Assembly: GCA_034189085.1 (NCBI GenBank)
Contig: JAXHVH010000007.1
Location: forward strand, 1 to 64,000
Reading direction: 5' to 3'
Source of the DNA: M55B129 sp034189085
GTDB lineage: Bacteria > Bacillota > Dethiobacteria > DTU022
DNA: 64,000 nucleotides
Part shown: positions 24,315-33,264 of the stretch, one piece after another
Layout of the letters: each line of letters opens with the position of its first letter
Numbering within the stretch: the first letter of the stretch is position 1
The notes under the pieces: generated by a model
Databases searched by the model: none
Told to the model about the DNA's origin: nothing
What the model saw: the letters and a program-made list of their open reading frames with translations, nothing else
Translations under genes and position numbers: made by a program

Positions 24315-26099
24315 TTAACTCCGGTCTGTTTTTTCTCGTTCAATTAGTTTATAGCGGTGCAGTTTTCGCACTACGGTAGATTGATCAATGCCGAGGACCC
24401 TGGCCATCTCATACGTTGTGCGGCAGGAACGAAGAGCCGCGCTGAGCATTTTCTTTTCCAGTTCTTCTCTGGCTTTTTTTAATGAAGAAAGATTTTTGCA
24501 TTCCCATTTTTCCTGTATTTCTCTTTGAGGAAGCAATCCGCGGGGCTGCAGAACGTGACGTGGTAAATTTTGCTCATCTATTTGGGCTCCGTCGACAACA
24601 ATCATCAGCCGCTCTACCAGGTTCTCAAGCTCCCTGACATTACCTGGCCACTCATAATTTTCCAGGTAAGCATAAGCTTCAGCGGTAAAATACTTCTGAC
24701 TGTGGTATTTTTCCCCCAGTTTTTCGAGAAAAGCTTCCGCTAAAGGTCTGATGTCCTCTCTCCTCTCCCGCAGCGGTGGAACGGTAAGAGGTATAACATC
24801 GAGCCTGTAGTAGAGGTCTTCCCTGAAAAGGCCCTTTTCAACCAGCGCTGTAATGTCGCGATTGGTGGCGGCGATAAAGCGCAGATTTAACTTGATTTCC
24901 CTGGTGCCGCCAACCTTTGTAATCAACCCTTCCTGTAAAACATGAAGCAGTTTAACCTGCAGTTCAAGCGGCAGCTCCGTTATTTCATCCAGGAAAAGAG
25001 TCCCCTCATTGGCCAGTTCCAGCTTACCGACCTTACCTTCCCGGCGGGCCCCGGTAAAAGCTCCTCCCTCATACCCGAAGAGCTCGCTCTCCAGCAAATT
25101 TTCCGGTATGGCTCCACAGTTGACCACGGTAAAGGGCTTGCCCCGTCGCAGGCTGTTGTCATGTATATAACGGGCAATCATCCCTTTCCCGGAGCCAGAC
25201 TCCCCGGTTAAGAGGACCGTCGAATCAGCAGCGGCGATTCTGCCAACCATTTCAAGCAATCTCTTCATGGCCGGGCTAACGGCGATAATATCTCCGCCCC
25301 ACAGAGTATCCTGCCGGAGCTCAATCAATTCCTGGCGGTAGCGGTTTTTTAACAGCTCCGCCTCTTCAAGCTGTTTCTTAAGGTTATTCAGCCTGGTGAT
25401 ATCCCTGGTATTAACAACAACCCTGAATATGGATCCCTCTTCATTAAACACAGGCGTTCCGGTAGCCAGGAGCTTGCGCCCGTCTCGCTGGGACTGGATT
25501 ACAGTCCGGGAGCTCTTGCTCTCGAGAACAAGGCGGGTAACGGAGGGGAAAAACACCCTTTTCTTTTCCAGTTCGTCTACCGATTTGCCCAGAACGTCGG
25601 ACAATTTTGCGCCAAAATTCTCTTCAAACACAGAATTGACCCGTAAAATGGCTCCCCTTCCGTCAGCAACCAGGATCTCATCGGAAGAAAAGTTGATGAT
25701 GGCATCAAGCTCCCTTTCCAGTTCTTCCGTTTTGGCGACCAGTTTATCATACATACCGGAAACAGTTATCGCTCCGGCTATTTCTCCAACTTCACCTGTT
25801 ACGACCAGCGCCTCAGATTTTTTTAACAGGGGAATCCAGCTTCTGCCGGTGCTATCCCATGAAACAACCGGCAGATCACCATCGGGGAGATCTTCAGCCC
25901 TGTAATCGGCTTTTTTTACCTCGTTTTCCAGGGTGTTGATCAGCGAAAAAGCGGTCACAACTTTTTTAATTTTTCCTTCACCGGTAAGCAAGACCGCTGA
26001 ACAGCGCGACTGCAGCAAAGCTTCAAGCACCTCTGCGACAGGAGCATGCCCCTTAACCCGGGGAAGATCTTTTTCGATATAATCAAGCGCGTTATCCAT
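24315..26099 (-). CDS. Sigma-54-dependent activator with CBS-like and PAS input domains
   Basis: 594-residue enhancer-binding protein. Residues about 1-115 resemble a pair of CBS motifs; about 130-245 form a PAS domain (DEILVADGRGAILRVN, then VVNTRDITRLNNLKKQLEEA leading into a short coiled coil). The AAA+ domain at about 268-500 has Walker A GESGSGKG, the sigma-54 contact GAFTGA, Walker B GTLFLDEI and the arginine-rich REDLYYRLDVIPL region. The last 50 residues hold a TyrR/Fis-type helix-turn-helix (TTYEMARVLGIDQSTVVRKL). It starts after GGGGGTTTTAAG. It lies immediately upstream of, and in line with, a -24/-12 promoter, so it probably controls gabT-aor-gdhA in response to a ligand sensed by CBS or PAS. 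Confidence 0.92.
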   Translation of the reverse strand: MDNALDYIEKDLPRVKGHAPVAEVLEALLQSRCSAVLLTGEGKIKKVVTAFSLINTLENEVKKADYRAEDLPDGDLPVVSWDSTGRSWIPLLKKSEALVVTGEVGEIAGAITVSGMYDKLVAKTEELERELDAIINFSSDEILVADGRGAILRVNSVFEENFGAKLSDVLGKSVDELEKKRVFFPSVTRLVLESKSSRTVIQSQRDGRKLLATGTPVFNEEGSIFRVVVNTRDITRLNNLKKQLEEAELLKNRYRQELIELRQDTLWGGDIIAVSPAMKRLLEMVGRIAAADSTVLLTGESGSGKGMIARYIHDNSLRRGKPFTVVNCGAIPENLLESELFGYEGGAFTGARREGKVGKLELANEGTLFLDEITELPLELQVKLLHVLQEGLITKVGGTREIKLNLRFIAATNRDITALVEKGLFREDLYYRLDVIPLTVPPLRERREDIRPLAEAFLEKLGEKYHSQKYFTAEAYAYLENYEWPGNVRELENLVERLMIVVDGAQIDEQNLPRHVLQPRGLLPQREIQEKWECKNLSSLKKAREELEKKMLSAALRSCRTTYEMARVLGIDQSTVVRKLHRYKLIEREKTDRS

Positions 26100-26234
26100 C
26101 TTAAAACCCCCGATAGGTTAAAAAAAAGAAGTTTTCAGCCTATGTAACAAAAAAACAACCTGTTTGTAATATTCCTGTAATGTTCAGGCTTTATAATAAC
26201 AGTGAGTTGACCCCCTCTTTTTATATATATTGCT

Positions 26235-26270
26235 TGGCGCAGTTAATACCAACTGCGCCACTTTTTTGGG
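26235..26270 (+). terminator. Orphan intrinsic terminator, plus strand
   Basis: TGGCGCAGTT and AACTGCGCCA are perfect ten-base arms around AATACC, followed by CTTTTTTGGG and more T on the plus strand. No plus-strand gene precedes it; a TATAAT at 26192-26197 could start a short transcript of about 65 bases, but its -35 box is poor. Confidence 0.5.
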
Positions 26271-26308
26271 TTTTTTTAATACACCGTTCTGCTTCAGCAA
26301 AACTGCTT

Positions 26309-26511
26309 TCACTCTTCCTGCAGCCATCTGACAAAGTCAGAGAGCTCAACTATTATTATATCGAAATATTCTGCCGGGTGGTAGTGAAGAACCAGAGCAA
26401 TTCTACGGGACTTATTCTTATTCAAAAAAGCCTTTGCGAAATTACTTCCGCCGGCGGGCCACTTTATCTCAATAATAGTATCACCGCGGCCAGAAAGACA
26501 AAAATTTAAAA
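26309..26511 (-). pseudogene. Coding-like fragment lacking a start codon
   Basis: On the minus strand a frame ending at TGA 26311-26309 reads RGDTIIEIKWPAGG, then KSRRIALVLHYHPAEYFDII and ELSDFVRWLQEE, which looks like a real protein C-terminus. Going upstream the frame stays open to about 26600, but it has no ATG or GTG; the only TTG is internal and the early part looks non-coding. I do not recognise the family. It is best read as the tail of a degraded gene. Confidence 0.3.
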
Positions 26512-26668
26512 AAAGCGGCGGTTTTCCTGTCCGCTGATAAGCGAAGCACCAATAACCCGGACAGGCTGGATCAGAAAAATCTGCCGGGAAGAAATAAAAT
26601 GATTCGTTATGTTAAAATTAAGTAATGATAACCTGCTTAAATCAGGATAATGAAAGGATGACTCTGCT

Positions 26669-27220
26669 TTGCCATTAAAAAAACTGACCGCCTGCGCCCT
26701 CTTCACCGCCTTGATCGCAATCCTCGCTCAGATATCTATTCCGCTCCCCTTCAGTCCGGTCCCCTTTACTGGCCAGGTCGTTGGTATTTTCCTGGCAGGT
26801 ATCCTGCTGGGCGGGAAAGCAGGGCTGCTTTCAGTCACCGCCTATCTCCTGCTCGGTGCAGCCGGTGCGCCTGTTTTCTCCTTGGCCCGCGGTGGAATCC
26901 ACATGCTTACCGGACCGGGAGGCGGTTACCTGATTGGGTTCATTCCGGCTGTTTATTGCTGCGGCCGGATAATGAAAGTAAAGTCCAGGCCTTACCTTCA
27001 ACTTGCCATTGCCGGAGTTACCATCCCTCTGCTATTCATTTATTTTTTCGGGGGCCTGCAGCTTGCCCTGATCATGCAATACACCCCGTTGCAAGCACTG
27101 ATGATTGGAGTCATTCCCTATATCCCACTCGATCTGCTGAAAGCCGCCCTGGCTTTATTTTTGGCCCCTCGGATCAAAAAAAGCCTGCAGCGCAACAGGC
27201 TTGATCACATCCTAAAATAA
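26669..27220 (+). CDS. bioY: Biotin uptake substrate-binding membrane protein BioY
   Basis: S-component of a biotin ECF transporter, 183 residues with six hydrophobic segments. SIPLPFSPVPFTGQVVGIFL near residues 23-42 and LLLGAAGAPVFS, GGIHMLTGPGGGYLIGF near 72-90 are the BioY signatures. The start is TTG 26669; the upstream ATG of the GGATG is out of frame and closes quickly. No bioMN ATPase or T-component is adjacent, so it probably uses a shared ECF module or works alone. It is one of the few plus-strand genes in the first half of the window. Confidence 0.93.
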   Translation: MPLKKLTACALFTALIAILAQISIPLPFSPVPFTGQVVGIFLAGILLGGKAGLLSVTAYLLLGAAGAPVFSLARGGIHMLTGPGGGYLIGFIPAVYCCGRIMKVKSRPYLQLAIAGVTIPLLFIYFFGGLQLALIMQYTPLQALMIGVIPYIPLDLLKAALALFLAPRIKKSLQRNRLDHILK

Positions 27221-27259
27221 ATATGTGTAAGTCGGTTGGGCGGTGGCGTTAACACATAT
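27221..27259 (+). terminator. Possible hairpin after bioY
   Basis: ATATGTGT and ACACATAT are exact arms separated by about 22 bases, directly after the bioY stop. No T-run follows, so this is weak. Confidence 0.3.
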
Positions 27260-27320
27260 CTTCTACCTTACCCCTTAATAACACTTGATTCAATACCAAT
27301 TCTCCTGCCAATACACCAAA

Positions 27321-28097
27321 CTACTTGGCCCTTTCTTCTGCAGCAAGGATGGCAGCTCCGAGTGCTCCAGCAATCTGTGGTTCCGGAGGAATAATTAAAT
27401 TCGTTTTCAATTTTTCGTTAAGAGCTCTGATCATCGCCTGGTTTTTAGCCACTCCGCCGGTAAACATAACCTTTTCCATCAAGCCAACACGGTGAACCAG
27501 GCCGGCAGTTCGATCGGCAACAGACCGGTGCAGGCCACGGGCAATATCTTCCCTCGGCAGCCCCCGGGCAATCAACGATACCACTTCCGATTCAGCAAAA
27601 ACAGTGCACATACTGCTAATGGACACAACTTCCTTCGCCTTTTCACTGAGATCAGCGAGATCTTCCAGTTCTACTTCAAGGGTCTGCGCCATTACTTCGA
27701 GGAAACGGCCGGTTCCAGCGGCACATTTGTCATTCATGGCAAAATCGACCACCCGTCCCCTGTCGTTCAAACGGATTACCTTGCTATCCTGGCCGCCAAT
27801 ATCGATAATTGTCCTGATATCATCATTCCAGTAATAAGCCCCGCGTCCGTGACAGGTAATTTCAGTGACCTTTTTGTCGGCAAAATCTATGCTGATGCGT
27901 CCGTAACCGGTAGCGATAATACAGTCAAGATCCGCCCGATCCAGGTTTGAAGCCTGCAAGGCTTCCTGCATCGCCCTTTCGGCCGCCGTTTTACTGTTTG
28001 AACCGGTGGGCAGAATCACATATTGCTTTATTTCCCCTTTTTCCATGATCACTACTTCCGCCGTCAGCGAACCTACGTCTATTCCTGCAACAGGCAT
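27321..28097 (-). CDS. 2-hydroxyacyl-CoA dehydratase activator (HgdC/BadF-type ATPase)
   Basis: 258-residue ASKHA-fold ATPase of the archerase family, which uses ATP and a bridging 4Fe-4S cluster to send an electron to a 2-hydroxyacyl-CoA dehydratase or a benzoyl-CoA reductase-type partner. Visible: GIDVGSLTAEVVIM at the start, IATGYGRISIDFADKKVTEI, DIGGQDSKVIRL, NDKCAAGTGRFLEV and SSMCTVFAESEVVSL (the two conserved cysteines that ligate the cluster), and FTGGVAKNQ. I set the start at ATG 28097, after GGAGGAATAAAT; the ATG 33 bases further upstream has no such site. No dehydratase alpha/beta genes are in the window, so its partner lies elsewhere. Confidence 0.9.
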   Translation of the reverse strand: MPVAGIDVGSLTAEVVIMEKGEIKQYVILPTGSNSKTAAERAMQEALQASNLDRADLDCIIATGYGRISIDFADKKVTEITCHGRGAYYWNDDIRTIIDIGGQDSKVIRLNDRGRVVDFAMNDKCAAGTGRFLEVMAQTLEVELEDLADLSEKAKEVVSISSMCTVFAESEVVSLIARGLPREDIARGLHRSVADRTAGLVHRVGLMEKVMFTGGVAKNQAMIRALNEKLKTNLIIPPEPQIAGALGAAILAAEERAK

Positions 28098-28152
28098 ATT
28101 TATTCCTCCATATTTTTCAACATCTTTCAACTCTCAAGCTACAGCAGGATGG

Positions 28153-28749
28153 TTATCTTTTTCCATGGGGTAGCAGAGCCTGGATGGCTCTCCACAAAAC
28201 TTCGCGGCCGGCACCTGTGGCAGTGGAAAAAGGTAAAACAGGTTCTTCCTCGAATAAATCCAACTTATTCCTGATCACAGTAAGCTGCCTGAGCAAAGCA
28301 CCGCGGGAAAGCTTGTCCACTTTCGTAACCACAGTAATACGCTGAATACTATGCATGCGCAGCCACTGGGCCATCAGGTGGTCATCGTCAGTAGGCTCAT
28401 GACGGCAGTCAATAAGGTGCAGGCAGCCATAAAGGTTGCTCCTGGCACCAAGATATTCTTCAATGATAGGCGCCCAGTGTGCTCGCTCTTGTTTCGATAC
28501 TCTGGCATAACCGTAACCCGGTAGATCGACAAAGAAAAAATTATCATTGATCAGGTAGAAATAGATACCCTGCGTTTTCCCGGGGGTTGAACTGGTGCGG
28601 GCCAGATTCTTTCTGCCTGCCAGTTTGTTCAAAAGCGAAGATTTACCAACATTAGAACGACCCAGGAAAGCTATCTCGGGCCTTTCCCCCCCGGGAAAAT
28701 CATCAACTTTATATGCCGAAGCTTTCAGTTCAGCCTGGTGCACATACAT
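28153..28749 (-). CDS. engB: Ribosome-biogenesis GTPase EngB (YsxC/YihA)
   Basis: GTPase for large-subunit assembly, 198 residues. P-loop GRSNVGKSSLLNKLAG, switch region TSSTPGKTQGIYFYL, G3 DLPGYGYARV, G4 TKVDKL and G5 FSTATGAG are all present and in order. The start is ATG 28749 (MYVHQAELK), which lies after GGAGGCGGTGGGAGA; the longer reading from 28779 adds a glycine-rich stretch not normal for the family. It follows lon closely, the common Bacillota order lon-engB. Confidence 0.95.
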   Translation of the reverse strand: MYVHQAELKASAYKVDDFPGGERPEIAFLGRSNVGKSSLLNKLAGRKNLARTSSTPGKTQGIYFYLINDNFFFVDLPGYGYARVSKQERAHWAPIIEEYLGARSNLYGCLHLIDCRHEPTDDDHLMAQWLRMHSIQRITVVTKVDKLSRGALLRQLTVIRNKLDLFEEEPVLPFSTATGAGREVLWRAIQALLPHGKR

Positions 28750-28793
28750 TCTCCCACCGCCTCCTGTCCCCGCAACCAATCACAGCCCGATTG

Positions 28794-31208
28794 TTAATGG
28801 GGGACGGCCGAATCCCGGTTCCCATTACGTACATCCAGATCATCCCGTTTGATTTTCGATTTAGCCTTCTTTTCTCCATCGCTTTCACCGGGACCGATAG
28901 GCCCGGCCAGAGCCAGTTCAAGAACTTCATCCATATGTTCCACCAGCTTAATTTCTACTTTACGGCGGACCTGGGGAGGAATATCACTCAGGTCACGGCG
29001 ATTTTCTGCAGGCATGAGAATATACTTAATACCGGCACGGTGAGCAGCCAGGATTTTTTCCTTCACTCCGCCGATGGGTAAAACTCTGCCGCGCAGGGTA
29101 ATTTCGCCGGTCATGGTCACATCCCTTCGAATTGGGATCCTGGTCAGTGCAGAAGCCAGAGCGGTTGCCATGGCAATCCCGGCTGAAGGGCCGTCCTTGG
29201 GAATGGCCCCCTCTGGCACATGAATGTGAATATCGATATTTTCATAAAAATCTTTGGCCAGGCCGAGGGAATCAGCCCGAGACCGGATGTAGCTCATCGC
29301 CGCTTTGGCCGATTCCTGCATCACATCGCCCAGCTGGCCGGTGAGGGTCATTTTACCCTTCCCTTTCATCAGGGTTATTTCGATGGACAGCAAATCGCCC
29401 CCCGTTTCAGTCCAGGCCAGGCCGGTAGCTACGCCAATTTCATCTTCTTTTTCTGCCGCCCCGTAACGATAACGCGGAATACCCAGATACTTATGAAGGT
29501 TCTGACGGGTAATCTTGACGTGTTTTTCCCGCTCCTTGACTACTTCCCGGGCTACCTTGCGGCAGATGGAAGAAATTTGGCGTTCAAGGTTGCGCACGCC
29601 GGCTTCACGTGTATATTCGCGAATGATCCGACTCACTGCTTTTTCTGACAGGTCAAGATTGCTCTCGTTCAAACCGTTTTCTTTTAACTGCTTCGGAATG
29701 AGGTACTGGTGGGCAATTTGCACCTTGTCTTCCTCGGTGTAGCCGGGAATGTGGATCAGTTCCATCCTGTCCAGCAGCGGCCGGGGAATGTTATAGGTCG
29801 TATTGCCGGTAGTGATGAACATTACCTGCGATAGGTCAAAGGGCACCTCAATGTAGTGATCACTGAAACTGTTATTCTGCTCGGGATCGAGAACTTCCAG
29901 GAGAGCCGATGAAGGATCTCCCCTGAAATCAGTTGACATCTTGTCAATTTCATCCATGAGAAAAACCGGATTCTTCGATTTGGCCTGCCGCATACCCTGG
30001 ATAATCCGCCCCGGCAGCGCTCCGATGTAGGTACGGCGGTGCCCGCGGACTTCCGCTTCATCACGGACTCCACCGAGGGAAATACGGACAAAATTTCTTT
30101 CCAGGGCCCTGGCTATTGAACGGGCCAGGGAAGTTTTCCCTACACCAGGCGGGCCAATGAGGCAGAGAATGGGCCCTTTAAGTTTTTCCGCAAGCTGGCG
30201 GACCGCCAGATATTCAATGATTCGTTCTTTTACTTTCTGAAGGCCATAGTGGTCTTCTTCAAGGATTTTTTCCGCCATGTCAAGATCAAGACGGTCCTTC
30301 GTTTCCACCGACCAGGGCAGTTCCAACAGCCAGTCGAGATAGGTGCGGATAACAGTCCCTTCCGCCGCTGCCGGGGGCATCTTCTCCATGCGCTCCACTT
30401 CTTTAAGCGCCTTTTCTTCCACCTCTTCCGGCAGTTTGGCTTCGGCAATCTTGTCACGGTATTCGTCCGCTTCAGCCATCCGTTCGTCGGTTTCACCCAG
30501 TTCCTTCTGGATGGCTTTCATCTGTTCGCGCAGATAATATTCTTTCTGGGTCTTCTCCATCTGGTTGCGGACCCGCAGGTTGATCTTGCGCTCAATTTCC
30601 AGGACTTCTATCTCATGGCTCAGAATTATACTCAACTTTTCCAACCGTTCACCCGGATCTACCGCTTCCAGGATTTCCTGTTTCTGTTCCAGCTTCATAC
30701 TGAGGTGGGAAGCGACAATATCGGCAAAACGTCCAGGATCCTCAATATCGGAAACCGTGGCCAGGGTTTCCGGCGGCACCTTGCGACTGATTTTGATGTA
30801 CTGCTCAAACTGATAAAGAATGCTGCGCATTCGGGCTTCGATTTCCGGGGTCTTCTTTTTCCTGCTTTTAAAAGATTTAATTTCAGCTTCCAGGTACGCC
30901 TGATGGCTAAGCAAATTTGTAAGTTTCAACCTCTTCAACCCTTCCACGAGAACCCTCATCGTTCCCCCGGGCAGCTTGATCATCTGCTTGATCTTAGCTT
31001 CTGTCCCGACAGGATAGAGGTCCTCCATGGCCGGCTCGTCATTTTTAGCATCCTTCTGGGCCACCAGCAGGATCAGGTTATCTTCCATCATTGCTTTTTC
31101 CAGAGCGGCAATGGATCTTTCCCTGCCCACATCAAGATGTAAAACCATATTGGGAAACACCAGCACTCCCCGTAAGGGCAAGACCGGCAGTTTTATTTTT
31201 CCGGGCAT
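28794..31208 (-). CDS. lon: ATP-dependent protease Lon (LonA)
   Basis: 804-residue LonA serine protease. It has the N-terminal substrate-binding domain (LPLRGVLVFPNMVLHLDVGR), a coiled-coil region around 180-260, AAA+ Walker A GPPGVGKTSLARS near 355 and Walker B VFLMDEIDKM. The C-terminal protease domain has the serine in PKDGPSAGIAMATAL and the lysine in GGVKEKILAAHRAG, so the Ser-Lys dyad is intact. The C-terminus carries about 25 extra charged residues. It is third in the tig-clpP-clpX-lon line after a 122-base gap. Confidence 0.97.
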   Translation of the reverse strand: MPGKIKLPVLPLRGVLVFPNMVLHLDVGRERSIAALEKAMMEDNLILLVAQKDAKNDEPAMEDLYPVGTEAKIKQMIKLPGGTMRVLVEGLKRLKLTNLLSHQAYLEAEIKSFKSRKKKTPEIEARMRSILYQFEQYIKISRKVPPETLATVSDIEDPGRFADIVASHLSMKLEQKQEILEAVDPGERLEKLSIILSHEIEVLEIERKINLRVRNQMEKTQKEYYLREQMKAIQKELGETDERMAEADEYRDKIAEAKLPEEVEEKALKEVERMEKMPPAAAEGTVIRTYLDWLLELPWSVETKDRLDLDMAEKILEEDHYGLQKVKERIIEYLAVRQLAEKLKGPILCLIGPPGVGKTSLARSIARALERNFVRISLGGVRDEAEVRGHRRTYIGALPGRIIQGMRQAKSKNPVFLMDEIDKMSTDFRGDPSSALLEVLDPEQNNSFSDHYIEVPFDLSQVMFITTGNTTYNIPRPLLDRMELIHIPGYTEEDKVQIAHQYLIPKQLKENGLNESNLDLSEKAVSRIIREYTREAGVRNLERQISSICRKVAREVVKEREKHVKITRQNLHKYLGIPRYRYGAAEKEDEIGVATGLAWTETGGDLLSIEITLMKGKGKMTLTGQLGDVMQESAKAAMSYIRSRADSLGLAKDFYENIDIHIHVPEGAIPKDGPSAGIAMATALASALTRIPIRRDVTMTGEITLRGRVLPIGGVKEKILAAHRAGIKYILMPAENRRDLSDIPPQVRRKVEIKLVEHMDEVLELALAGPIGPGESDGEKKAKSKIKRDDLDVRNGNRDSAVPH

Positions 31209-31330
31209 TAATTATCAACCCCTTCCCTTTTAAAGGATAAGCGAGAAGCTTGTTTTCCTATTATTCGCTCCCCGCTTAGACAGATCCTTGTCAACTTATA
31301 TGTAATTTGTCACTGCCCGTTTTGTCTCAG

Positions 31331-32590
31331 TCAGGCAGACTCTTCTTTTTTCTTCCTTTTATCCCTCGTTACCAGCATGGGCGTCTCACTATTGAGAACT
31401 ACTTCCCTGGTAATCACGCAACGGTCGATATCTTCCCGTGAGGGCAGTTCGAACATCACGTTGAGCAAAATTTCTTCCATGATTGCTCGCAGCCCTCTCG
31501 CTCCGGTATCCCTTTTCATCGCTTCCTCGGCAATGGCTTCAAGAGAATTTTCCTTGAACTCGAGAGTAACACTATCGAGATCAAAGATGCGCTGGTACTG
31601 CTTGGTCAGGGCATTACGAGGTTCCTTCAATATGCGAACAAAGGCTTCCTTGTCGAGCGGGTCAAGGGTAGCAATGACTGGGATACGGCCGACAAATTCC
31701 GGAATCAGGCCGTATTTCAGCAGGTCCTGAGGCAAGATCTGTTTGAGAATTGCTCCCAGATTCTTATCGTCACGCGAAACAAGATCGGCACCGAAACCAA
31801 TGCCCCTTTTGCCTACCCTGTTCTGGATGATCTTTTCCAGTCCGTCAAAAGCGCCGCCGCAGATGAACAAAATGTCAGTGGTGTCGATCTGCATGAATTC
31901 CTGGTGCGGATGCTTGCGCCCACCCTGGGGCGGCACACTGGCGACCGTACCTTCAAGAATTTTCAGGAGTGCCTGCTGGACCCCTTCCCCCGATACATCC
32001 CTGGTAATGGAAGGATTGTCGGTCTTGCGGGTAATCTTATCAATTTCATCAATATAAATAATCCCTTTCTCCGCTTTCTCCAGGTCATAGTCCGCAGCCT
32101 GGATCAGCTTAAGCAAGATATTTTCCACATCTTCGCCGACATAACCTGCTTCGGTAAGCGAAGTGGCATCGGCAATAGCAAAAGGGACATTGAGTATGCG
32201 GGCCAGAGTCTGCGCCAGAAGGGTTTTCCCTACTCCGGTTGGACCGATGAGAACAATATTACTTTTCTGCAACTCCACATCGTCAGGTTTCTGACCGGCA
32301 TTAACCCTTTTATAATGATTGTAAACAGCCACTGAAAGGCTCTTCTTGGCGCCCTCCTGCCCGATGACGTACTGATCAAGTATTTCCTTAATATCCTGCG
32401 GTTTGGGCAGCTCGACATAACCAATCTCGGTATCTTCACCTATTTCTTCTTCAATTATTTCATTGCACAGCTCGATGCACTCGTCACAGATATAAACTCC
32501 TGGACCGGCAACGAGCTTGCGGACCTGTTCCTGCGATTTACCGCAGAAGGAACATTTGAGTTGACCTTTTTCTTCATTAGATTTAAACAT
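31331..32590 (-). CDS. clpX: ClpX, ATP-binding subunit of ClpXP protease
   Basis: 419-residue AAA+ unfoldase. The N-terminal zinc-binding domain has CSFCGKS and ICDECIELC near residues 13-42; Walker A GPTGVGKTLLAQTLA is near 116-130, Walker B GIIYIDEIDKI near 180, and GARGLRAIMEEILL marks sensor 2. A ClpP-contact IGF-type loop is present as RGIGFGAD near 270. It starts 26 bases after the clpP stop and is very probably co-transcribed with clpP and tig. Confidence 0.98.
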   Translation of the reverse strand: MFKSNEEKGQLKCSFCGKSQEQVRKLVAGPGVYICDECIELCNEIIEEEIGEDTEIGYVELPKPQDIKEILDQYVIGQEGAKKSLSVAVYNHYKRVNAGQKPDDVELQKSNIVLIGPTGVGKTLLAQTLARILNVPFAIADATSLTEAGYVGEDVENILLKLIQAADYDLEKAEKGIIYIDEIDKITRKTDNPSITRDVSGEGVQQALLKILEGTVASVPPQGGRKHPHQEFMQIDTTDILFICGGAFDGLEKIIQNRVGKRGIGFGADLVSRDDKNLGAILKQILPQDLLKYGLIPEFVGRIPVIATLDPLDKEAFVRILKEPRNALTKQYQRIFDLDSVTLEFKENSLEAIAEEAMKRDTGARGLRAIMEEILLNVMFELPSREDIDRCVITREVVLNSETPMLVTRDKRKKKEESA

Positions 32591-32616
32591 GCTGGGGGCT
32601 CACCTCATTTCCAATG

Positions 32617-33204
32617 TTAGCTTCGATGGACCAAAATATCGTCAATTAAACCATATTTCTGTGCATCTTCCGCCGACATGAAGAAGTCGCGATCCGTATC
32701 CCTGGCAATCGTCTCTACAGACTGGCCGGTATTTTCAGCCAGAATATTTTGCAGAGATTCGCGCACTTTCAGGATCTCGCGGGCATGAATTTCAATATCA
32801 ACAGCCTGACCCTGGGCTCCACCGGCAGGCTGGTGCAGCATGATGCGAGAATTGGGCAGGGCAAATCGCTTACCCTTCTCGCCTGCCGACAGCAAAACCG
32901 CTCCAAAACTGGCGGCCAATCCGACACAGATTGTCGAAATGGAGGGTTTAACATAGCGCATTGTGTCATATATAGCCATCCCGGAATAAACCGATCCCCC
33001 CGGTGAATTTATATAAAGGTTAATATCCTTTTTAGGATCTTCCGATTCCAGGAACAACATCTGCGCTACAACCAGGTTAGCCACATTATCGTCGATCGCG
33101 CTGCCGATAAAGACAATTCTATCTTTAAGCAATCGCGAATAAATATCATAAGCTCTTTCCCCACGGCTGGTCTGTTCCACTACCATCGGTACCAATACGC
33201 TCAT
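32617..33204 (-). CDS. clpP: ClpP, proteolytic subunit of Clp proteases
   Basis: 195-residue serine protease subunit forming the barrel used by ClpX (and by ClpA/C-type unfoldases). The catalytic serine is in CVGLAASFGAVLL (S99), the histidine in SRIMLHQPAGG (H124), and the aspartate lies in the RDTDRDFFMSAEDA region near 170. The usual G-M-A-A-S-M-G is here G-L-A-A-S-F-G, a conservative variant. It starts 60 bases downstream of tig. Confidence 0.98.
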   Translation of the reverse strand: MSVLVPMVVEQTSRGERAYDIYSRLLKDRIVFIGSAIDDNVANLVVAQMLFLESEDPKKDINLYINSPGGSVYSGMAIYDTMRYVKPSISTICVGLAASFGAVLLSAGEKGKRFALPNSRIMLHQPAGGAQGQAVDIEIHAREILKVRESLQNILAENTGQSVETIARDTDRDFFMSAEDAQKYGLIDDILVHRS

Positions 33205-33264
33205 TGATCAAAACCTCCTTCTTTTTCTCTTTCTCTGATACAAAATTACTGCCCTATTATTATA

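Larger units (their letters stand above)
26100..26668. other. 569-base stretch between the activator gene and bioY
   Basis: It contains a plus-strand terminator-like hairpin (26235-26270) with no obvious gene in front of it, and a minus-strand coding-looking fragment without a start codon (26309-26511). The last 130 bases before bioY are AT-rich with no clear promoter pair. Confidence 0.5.

Noticed and set aside
26580..26640. BirA operator upstream of bioY (GTTAT ... ATAAC)
   Set aside because: Only five bases of each half-site match and the spacing is 17, so it does not fit the GTTAAC-type BirA palindrome well enough.
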